Assembly: GCA_039654915.1 (NCBI GenBank)
Contig: CM077594.1
Coordinates: 47,135,001-47,199,000 of the forward strand
Origin: Aquilaria yunnanensis
Lineage: Eukaryota; Streptophyta; Magnoliopsida; Malvales; Thymelaeaceae
DNA: 64,000 nt
Reading direction: 5' to 3'
Of this stretch, positions 57,595-64,000 are shown in pieces. The translations under genes were made by a program, and so were the position numbers. The notes below the pieces were generated by a model. The model did no database searches and was not told the origin of the DNA. It was given only the letters and a program-made list of their open reading frames with translations. How positions within the stretch are numbered: the first letter of the stretch is position 1; each line of letters begins with the position of its first letter.

Positions 57595-58660
57595 TCTCAT
57601 AAAAAGACTCATAAGTCTCTTTCCCCCGAAGGAGTTTCACGAGCCAGGAGTCCTTCCCCGAAGAAGCCAGTTTCGGCATGTTGAGGTCTGTCGCATGCTC
57701 CTTTACCACCTTGAGTTCCCGAAGGACCTTTTCAGTCATGAGCCTCCAGTTGATCGGAAAGGGGTAAAGGGCACGAGGAGAGACCTCGGCAGCCCTGTCA
57801 GAGACGGCCCGGATGCGCCTGTCGAAGCCCTCAAAGATAGGTGCTACGTCGGCGTCTAGCAGTATCTTCGGGTCAACAACATCCATCTTGAGCCTCCCCT
57901 GAGCCCACTTGGTCGGGACGTGCGACCAAGCCTCCGACTTCTTCAGGAAAAAGAATTTTTGTTGCCACCCTCGCCAGCTGTCTTTAGTGGCGAAGGTGAA
58001 CGTATACTTTTTGCTCCCGGATCCCCGAGGTAGCATAAAGTAGAAGCCACCCTTCGGGACCACGAAGAGCTTGTAGTACTGAAGAAAAACTACAAAGTGA
58101 GGTTTTATTTTGAAAACGCCGCACATACAGAGGAAGGCGTTGAAATAGCAGTACGAGTTCGGTGGGAGTTGGTTAACGGCAATGCCATGGAAGTTGCAAA
58201 ACGCGCTAACCATCTCCGGGGGGAATACCGAAGTCCGGCCTTCAGTTGGGCTCGGAAAACGGTGATTTCATCACTTCGGTTGGAGAAAGGAAATTGGTCA
58301 GGACGGGGCAACCTCATCACAGAGTAAGAGGGTAAGAAAAACTTTTTCCTCCACTTCGCTAGTTTTGCCGGAGTAGTGCAGCAAGGGTGAGAAAGAAGAG
58401 GTTGCCAACTCTCGGGAACAGGCATGATGAAAAGGAGTTCGGGAAAAACAAGGAAAACGAGTTCGGGAAAAACAAAGAAGAAGCTTTGAAAAAAGCAAAA
58501 GGACTAAAACCCACCAAAGGTCTTGCCGGAATCTGGATTTCTGGAAGCCGTCGTGAAAAGTGGTCGGAAAAATGCCTGAAAAAGGAGAACCGCCGTGAAA
58601 AATCTGGAGAGAATTAGAAGGCAAAAGAAAGCAAAAGCAGAAAGAGGGTTATGACAGGAC

Positions 58661-58671
58661 TGATATATATA
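58661..58671 (-). promoter_or_regulatory. TATA box of Tat antisense gene, copy 1
   Basis: CCTATATATATCA on the minus strand lies about 240 bp before the ATG at 58425, in the same CTCGGCCTATATA context as in the minus-strand Tat at 31514. Confidence 0.6.
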
Positions 58672-58734
58672 GGCCGAGAAGGCCAGGAGAACCGTCGTCA
58701 TTAGTACCCCTCGGAAGGCGAAGCATCACCATAA

Positions 58735-58983
58735 CTGCTCTATTGTGACAACAATGGAGCAATCGCACAGGCTAAGGAACCTCGATCTCACCAGCGATCC
58801 AAACACATACTCCGACGCTATAATCTCATCAGGGAGATCATCGAGAGGGGTGATGTAAGGATATGCTGGACTTCGACAGACAGCAACATTGCTGATCCAC
58901 TGACAAAACCCCTTACGCAGCAGAAGCATGATAGTCATTCTAGGTCCATCGGTATTAGATACATGGATGATTGGCTTTTAGTG
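58735..58983 (+). pseudogene. Copia RNase H, C-terminal part
   Basis: The copia frame resumes with LYCDNNGAIAQAKEPRSH. Conserved blocks RSKHI, REIIERGDV and NIADPLTKPL follow up to the end of pol. It directly follows Tat DNA. By comparison with the family about six codons are missing between 39150 and here. Confidence 0.85.
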
Positions 58984-58995
58984 CAAGTGGGAGAT
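58984..58995 (+). other. Copia polypurine tract
   Basis: A purine-rich AAGTGGGAGA run immediately precedes the 3' LTR start TGTTAG at 58996. Confidence 0.7.
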
Positions 58996-61296
58996 TGTTA
59001 GTATTGTGACCAAAAAGCCAATCATGAGATGATTGTATTTTTGCACATTGAGTCATGATATTTTATTGAGGCATTTATCCAGCAATTTTGTTTGTTGTTT
59101 TGTTTCTGCGTAACGTAATAAACATAATTGTAACTGATAGCCAAACGCTATCGTCTCTATCTGGCCGAACTCCCTGCCACAATGATGGCCAGAAGAAGCT
59201 GGCGCTACCCGAGAAAAGGTGCGATCAGGCACCTCGGAAGATAGCCGAAGAGCTCCGAGCCCGGCACGCCAGGAAGCCCCGAGGACACTATTCGCCCCCC
59301 AAGGTTGTGAACATATCGCCTTCAGAAAAGCGGCACCAGACATAGCGAGCCGAACATGATATCCCCGAAGGCGGAACTCCCTGAAATTGGGAACCCCCGA
59401 ACTAAGGGCTTGTTTCCCGAAGAGGCCCTGTCCGAACTAGAGGACGACCTCACCCAGGGACCTCGGGAGTACGGCAGGAGCATTTATGGAAGCATTTAAG
59501 GAAGCCTCTGACACGTCCTTTCGCAGACGTCATAAAGTCGCCTGAATAGGCGCTCTGACATACGGACGCCATCAGAATCACATCATGGCCCATCTCAGCA
59601 CGTGGCTCAGGACAACTTGCTACCAGTTATCTATCTCCTACGCCCAGAAACTCAGGGAACATCCGACCGAACACGTGTCGTGATCTGAACGGGCTAGGCA
59701 CTCCTTTAAATACCAGGAATTAATACTGGGCAGGAGGCTGGTTGGTTGGCCAAACACGGCTCCCACACTCTGAGAAAGCTATCAGGCGAGACCCTTCAGC
59801 CCTTTGTTCTATTTCCTCAGCCTTTTCTCAGCCACCACTGACTTGGGCGTCGGAGGCTCCCCCCCCCCGGAAAAACACTCCGGGGGCCTCCTAACCCTTT
59901 GTTTATGAGCTTTCAGGCACTCCTCTTCGGGCTGTCCATTCCACCAGACGTTCTTCCTCCCAGAAGTCTCTCCACCAGTCACCATGACTATAAACGATGA
60001 GGCCCCTGGCCATCAATAACACTAGAATAATGATATTCTTAAATGTCCCTAGTCTAGTATTATTGTGGAGCGGGTTGCAATAATACATAATGACTAGCAT
60101 ATGTGGAGACTAATATGAGATATGTAGTCTACATATGGGTACAAGTTGGAGAACTTGTGTACTGGACCGACCCACCATGAGAACACTTCATGGATCGTTA
60201 TATGAGTGTCATAAGTGATTCTCATAGTGATCATGGTATATGTAGTCCTTCGACCAAAGATCAGCAAGGTTCCCTACATGTGAGTCACATACTTTGATAC
60301 TTTCCTTTGTTGCTCGTAACTGAGTGAACTTGAAGGAGGTCATTGGGTATGTCACATATCATGCGGAGGGATTTGTATGATCAAGATGGGATTTGTCCCT
60401 CCTATGTAACGGGAGTGATATCTTTGGGCCCCTTGATAGAGTGAGACTTAGAAAATGCATGGCCATGCTCCGATGAGTTGATATATGATATCAATGTCGT
60501 CAGTTTAAGTTGGTGTACTCGGTAATCAAGAAACCAAAGATTGGGCTATACGAGAGTGACACATTCCATGTCTTGTGCTTAGTCTTGATATCTTGGACAA
60601 AGGGACAATGGCATATATCGGTGATGATCATAAAGGTTTAGTCGATTCACCGACAATCTTGTCACTTGGGTAGCAATGATGTGTTGCTAGACACCGCTCA
60701 TTGCTTATGATCATAAATGTGATTTATGATCATTGCCAACATGGCAAGAGCCTATTGGGTCACACACATAGAGCTATTTGGATCATTAGAGTGCATGGGC
60801 TAATTATTTGGGTTATGGTTTCACTTTAATTTCGTATTAATAATGGGCCAAGGAGTTGAGCCATTATTAAGCCTGAAATTAAATCCTAATTGGATTAGGG
60901 CTTTGAAACCATTAGGCCTGGAAGTTGAGTCGCACTATAAATACAACTTTTAAGTGAGAAATTCGTAGGTCTCCTTGCCCTAGCCTCCCAAAAGGACAGC
61001 CGCACTCTTCTCTTGCAATTCCTTGGAGGACGCAAGCTAGCACTGCGAGCGCAAGAGAAACGCATCTGCCGGGACGTGGTGGAAGCGTGGTGATTCCGAG
61101 AGGCTCGTGTGGATACCATAGAGAGCCTGAACACGTCAACTGTTCAGGTTTTGTGATTCGACTCTACAGTTGAGTGAGAGATCTCAACCGAAAATTAGGT
61201 ATGAAATTTTCGAACACCCGGTTTACCCCGTTTCACTTGGATCCTGGAGGGTTTCGGTTAAATTCCGCTGCGCTGTTTGGCTCCCGAAACCCAACA
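58996..61296 (+). repeat. Copia 3' LTR, interrupted by a Tat solo LTR
   Basis: The LTR parts are 58996-59134 and 60021-61296. Together they are 1415 bp, against 1416 bp for the 5' LTR. It starts TGTTAG and ends CCAACA, with a TATAAATA box at 60936-60943. Confidence 0.92.
59135..60015 (+). repeat. Tat solo LTR (881 bp) in copia LTR, TSD GTAAC/ATAAC
   Basis: It starts TGATAGCCAAACGCTAT and ends GGCCATCA. Flanks GTAAC (59130-59134) and ATAAC (60016-60020) differ by one transition. The uninterrupted target is visible in the copia 5' LTR near 32770. The ACTTGGGCGTCGGAGGCTCC block lies near 59840. Confidence 0.92.
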
Positions 61297-61301
61297 TAAG
61301 C

Positions 61302-62345
61302 TACTTTCCATATTTTTAATATATCTTCTTTTATACTTACACAGATGTTCTTCTTTTTGCAAAGATGGGTGACAAGTTGCTACCTTCTACAAGTCTCTCT
61401 TCCTCGGTCAGGCCGAGAAGGGAGAGCAACAGAGAAATAAGGAAATGGCAAAGAGGAAGAAAAACCTAGGGGGACCATCTTTGGCCCTGAGGTCAAAGAA
61501 GACTAAGGAAGACCACCTTTCCCCCGCCGCCCGAGGACGAACTGGGGGCTATGGATCAGACCCCCGTTTGGGTGGACCCACCTCCGAAGCCCGCCATCTG
61601 TTCAACTCCCCTAAGTCCAAATACTATGGCGGAGACCTTGCGGACCTCGGTCGGGGCTTTTCTACCGAGGAGCTTGAGGAGCGCTGAAGGAGGAAAGGCA
61701 AACACATTTCTGCCGAGGTCCTCGAGGTTAGTGACTCCGAGGGTGATGACGCCGAGGTTCCACCAAGTTTGTCCCTTAGCCATTCTTCTATGAGTTTGGG
61801 AATTTTTCGTATTTTAGACATTGTAGATGAGTGGCTAAGGGATAACGTACTGATAGAACTTCGGCGTGATTTTGCAAGCAAAGTAGTGTAGGCTCCCTAG
61901 GTCGAAGATCACGCCCGAAAGAGGGCCCTTCGGGACACCAAAATCCCGAAGGGAGAAGGTTTCCATGGAGCCCTTCTGGACCTTTATGGACGACATGAAA
62001 TTGTTCTATGAGGATAGCCAGAATATGCCTCCTCAGATGGCAATGGATGTCATCACACACGCCACTTTTCAGTCTCTGACTGAGGAGTGTCCGAATTAGG
62101 AGATCCTCACCGCGAGGATGAGTAAATAGGCTACCCAGGTAGACTTCTACCCTTTAATACTTAGGAATATTCTGTGCTGTTGTTTGCCTTTTGTTCCTTA
62201 CTTGGGGTCTTTCCTTTTTACAGCTCTTGGTGTACACTGGGTACTTTCGATCTTGGGCAGCCAAGCAATCTTTGGTTCGCAGTTGGTCTGAGGAGTCCTT
62301 GACAAAGGCCAAGGAACTCTTGGCTAGCTCTGTTGTCAAGTAAGG
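61302..62345 (+). pseudogene. Tat accessory gene copy 2, exons 2-4 (after copia insertion)
   Basis: This continues the gene begun at 31768. The intron 1 remainder runs to about 61362, then the exon 2 equivalent starts MGDKLLPS (compare MGDDAAAF in the other copy). The exon 3 equivalent lies at about 61886-62138 with RKRALRD and FYEDSQNMPPQMA matching RKRALRD and MYSEDCPEMARQM. Intron 3 is at 62139-62223, and exon 4 starts LLVYTGYFRSWA. Several stops mark decay. The exon is cut at 62345 by the next Tat element. Confidence 0.65.
62139..62223 (+). other. Conserved intron 3 of Tat accessory gene, copy 2 (85 nt)
   Basis: Donor CCCAG|GTAGAC and acceptor CTTTTTACAG|CTCTTGG lie at the same codon boundary as in the copy at 56696-56778, although the intron interior has diverged. 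Confidence 0.7.
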
Positions 62346-63199
62346 TGATAGCCGAAGGACTATCGCCTCTCTCACCTCGTGCCTCCTGCCGAAAACAAGG
62401 TAACCGGAGAGCTTAATGTCACCCAAAGGAGGCACTATCACTGACCTCGGAAAGAGGAAAGTCAAGACGTGTCAAACTCGGGACTTCGGCTAACACCTCA
62501 GGGACTCCAAAAACGTTACCAGCTCCTTCGGGGGACCAAACAGATCACCTTCGGGACAGAGGCCCTTACGAGCAGTAGAGAATCCTCCTAAGGCAGAACC
62601 ACCGAACTAAAGGACTCCCAGAACTATGAGCATAACTCCCGACGAAGGGCATCCATACCAAAGAATGACCTCGCCCAGAAGACCTCAGGAGTACAGCATG
62701 AGCATTTAAGGAGCCTCTGACATGTCGCCCACAGGCATTACATGCCGCCCCAAACGGCGGTCTGACACGCCGATGCCATCCAGGTCTTGTCACGACCTGT
62801 CTCGGTTCAAGGCTCAAGGAGCCTGCCACCGGCTACTTGTCCCTTACGCCCAGAAACTCAGGGAACATCCGACCGAACATGTGTCGTCATCTGAACGGGC
62901 TGGGCACTTCTATAAATGCCAAGGAACAGACCCTGGCAAAGGGTTCGACTCCTCCTCCTTGAGAAGACACACACAGGCAAGGCCACTAAAACCTTTAGTG
63001 CTCCCCCTTTACCTTCTCAAGAAACTGACTTGGGCGTCGGAGGCTCCTCCCCGGAAAAATACTCCGGGGACCTTCTAACCCTCTCTTCTGAGCTTTTCAG
63101 GCACGCTCCTCTGGGAAATCTGGGCCCCAGGCATTTTCCCTCTCAGGAAGTCCCTCCAGAAGTTACATTGTCACTCAACGAGGATGCCTCGGGGCATCA
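62346..63199 (+). repeat. Tat 5' LTR (854 bp)
   Basis: It starts TGATAGCCGAAGGACTATCG and ends GGGGCATCA before the primer site at 63202. A TATAAAT box lies at 62911-62917, and ACTTGGGCGTCGGAGGCTCC near 63029. Confidence 0.88.
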
Positions 63200-64000
63200 T
63201 TTGGCGCAGTCTGTGGGAAAGCACTCTGAGGTCGCCGTTGTTGAAACTCAGCGTTCAAAGGACAAGGGACTCCTGAAGTCCTCGTCTACGCCTGAAACTC
63301 AACCGGCAACTGATCAAACCCTTCCAGGGACTTCCACGCCGGAGGAAGAGCGTCCTCTGGTCATAACCATGAGTTTCCTGTGCAACTTTCAATGTTCTAT
63401 TGTGGCTGAAATGACACAGCAGATAGATCGAAGGTGGCCGCAACAGACTCAGGCCCAAAGGCCTCCCTCGCCAGCACGCCCTCTAGAGAGAAGCCCCAAA
63501 CCAACCCACCGTAGTTCGGGAAGCGGAGATCCGCATGAGGAGTCTTCAACAAAAAATATGCCCCTCGGGGCACGACTTACAGAACGAGCTAAGTCCAGGC
63601 GACCCGAAGTCCCACACCGAAGGAGCTTGTCACCTGAGGCGAGGTCCTTGTCCCCCCAACGCCGAACTCACTCCCCGAAGAGACGCCGGCAATCTCCCTT
63701 CCCAGAAGAAGAACCTAGTGCCACGATCCTTATGGACAGGATACTAGCAAGACTAGACAGGGTAGAAAAACAGGTAGCCCGCAAGCCCGTCTGGGCCAGA
63801 CTGTCTGAAACCTTTTATGGGGATGAGTCCCCGTTCACTTAAGCCATAGTCGAGGCTGCCAGGCCTGGCGACTTCAGAGTACCTCGGCTCGAAACTTATG
63901 ATGGCCGTATTGATCCACAGGCCCATCTGACTAAGTACAGACGCAGGATGATGATGCACGGTGTCGACGACGCTACCTTGTGCAAATGGTTCGAGGTCAC
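63166..64000 (+). pseudogene. Tat gag, second element, partial
   Basis: The frame is open through the LTR end and primer site, then reads the same gag as at 40092: VAEMTQQIDRRWPQQ, RSLSPEARSLSPQ, EKQVARKPVWARLSE, then a TAA at 63840. After the stop it continues with FRVPRLETYDGRIDP and AHLTKYRR to the window end. The stop lies at the same codon as the TGA at 40782 in the other copy. Confidence 0.8.
63202..63218 (+). other. Tat primer-binding site, second element
   Basis: TGGCGCAGTCTGTGGGA starts two bases after the LTR. It has one change from the site at 40126. Confidence 0.7.

Larger units (their letters stand above)
55973..58425 (-). pseudogene. Tat antisense accessory gene, four exons (PF04195-like domain plus coiled coil)
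   Basis: The minus strand reads from the ATG at 58425. Exon 1 is 58425-57595, exon 2 57521-57124, exon 3 57038-56779 and exon 4 56695-55973. The introns (73, 85 and 83 nt) are all GT..AG with pyrimidine-rich acceptors, and all three junctions keep the frame. The protein (about 735 codons) starts with a region of FHGIAVNQLPPNS, YFNAFLCMCGVFKIKPHF and GGFYFMLPRGS motifs, resembling the plant 'putative gypsy type transposon' family. A basic linker (KKAASRRRKQ) and an acidic middle follow, then a long coiled coil in exon 4 ending in a DFDVSFLEG motif. Damage: a 1-nt deletion in the six-G run at 58218-58223, a TAA at 57361 and a frameshift shortly after it. A TATA box lies about 240 bp upstream. 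Function unknown. Confidence 0.8.
39151..58734 (+). mobile_element. Plus-strand Tat element, lacks its 3' LTR, contains a Tekay insertion
   Basis: It has a 5' LTR (39151-40123), a primer site, gag split by the Tekay element at 41109-50951, protease, RT, two RNase H domains and integrase to about 55520, then a 55-bp tandem array and an antisense four-exon gene. The sequence passes directly from the region upstream of that gene to copia RNase H at about 58735. The rest of the spacer, the polypurine tract and the 3' LTR are deleted, together with about six copia codons. The dual RNase H and the extra antisense gene are hallmarks of the Tat lineage. Confidence 0.88.
32634..61296 (+). mobile_element. 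Ty1/copia element, split by nested insertions, TSD TAAAC/TAAGC
   Basis: It has two LTRs of about 1416 bp (the 3' one holding a solo LTR), an initiator-Met primer site, a leader, one gag-pol frame and a polypurine tract. Flanks TAAAC (32629-32633) and TAAGC (61297-61301) are a 5-bp duplication with one transition. The pre-insertion site is visible as the first intron of the Tat accessory gene. Net element length without the nested inserts is about 8.2 kb. The LTRs differ at about two dozen positions by eye (about 98% identity). Confidence 0.92.
30166..62345 (-). mobile_element. Minus-strand Tat element, partial, split by a copia element
   Basis: The Tat parts are 30166-32633 and 61297-62345. 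At the left is the 3' LTR (30166-31041) in reverse. Then comes the spacer with the polypurine tract, and the accessory gene on the plus strand (antisense to the element). The gene is split by the copia insertion at 32633/32634 and is cut in its fourth exon at 62345 by another Tat. Gag-pol of this element is not in the window. Confidence 0.75.
62346..64000 (+). mobile_element. Second plus-strand Tat element, 5' end only
   Basis: A full 5' LTR, primer site and start of gag run off the right edge of the window. It is inserted in exon 4 of the accessory gene of the minus-strand Tat. Confidence 0.85.

Overview
This window is repeat-dense plant nuclear DNA. I found no host protein gene, rRNA gene or tRNA gene. 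Nearly every supported feature is a plant LTR retrotransposon or a remnant of one: Ty3/gypsy chromoviruses (two Tekay/Del-like LTR families and one CRM-like element), Ty3/gypsy Tat elements, and one Ty1/copia family. The initiator-Met-tRNA primer sites, Tat polymerases with two RNase H domains, 1-2.5 kb LTRs and dense nesting point to a flowering plant with a large genome. The species cannot be told from the sequence.

Layout from left to right. (1) 1-10980: decayed Tekay-like DNA, pol (1-1583), LTR (1585-4071), gag/pol remnants (4072-8490), LTR (8501-10980). The second part is broken by a Tat-type solo LTR (4152-4960) and a reverse-oriented copia solo LTR with an exact 5-bp target duplication (5097-6512). 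(2) 10981-14348: the 3' end of a Tat element, namely an antisense accessory-gene fragment, a spacer and an LTR from 12130; the LTR carries a 1.5-kb solo LTR with an exact duplication (12654-14154). (3) 14349-16859: LTR-like DNA of an unassigned family, apparently in two opposed orientations. (4) 16870-24699: a CRM-like element on the minus strand with 986-bp LTRs, plus the start of a second tandem unit. (5) 24700-30165: a decayed Tekay-like gag-pol split by another solo LTR (26141-28529).

(6) 30166 to the right end is a nest of insertions. A minus-strand Tat element (30166-32633, resuming 61297-62345) is split by a copia element (32634-61296, LTRs about 98% alike). The copia element is split in its RNase H domain by a plus-strand Tat element (39151 to about 58734). 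That Tat is split in gag by a nearly intact Tekay element (41109-50951, two 2509-bp LTRs with five differences, CCATC duplication). Counting the Tekay-like pol at 30165 as outermost host, this is five layers. A Tat solo LTR sits in the copia 3' LTR (59135-60015), and a further plus-strand Tat begins at 62346 and leaves the window.

The most interesting object is an accessory gene carried antisense in the Tat elements. In the plus-strand Tat it lies on the minus strand (58425 to 55973) and can be read as four exons joined by three short GT-AG introns that keep the frame, with a TATA box upstream. It encodes a domain resembling the 'putative gypsy type transposon' family followed by a long coiled coil. 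A second Tat, inserted in the opposite direction, keeps the same order and several of the same splice sites, and a third keeps the 5' end and TATA box. None of the large coding regions is intact: most breaks are single in-frame stops or 1-nt frameshifts, and many stops fit C-to-T decay.
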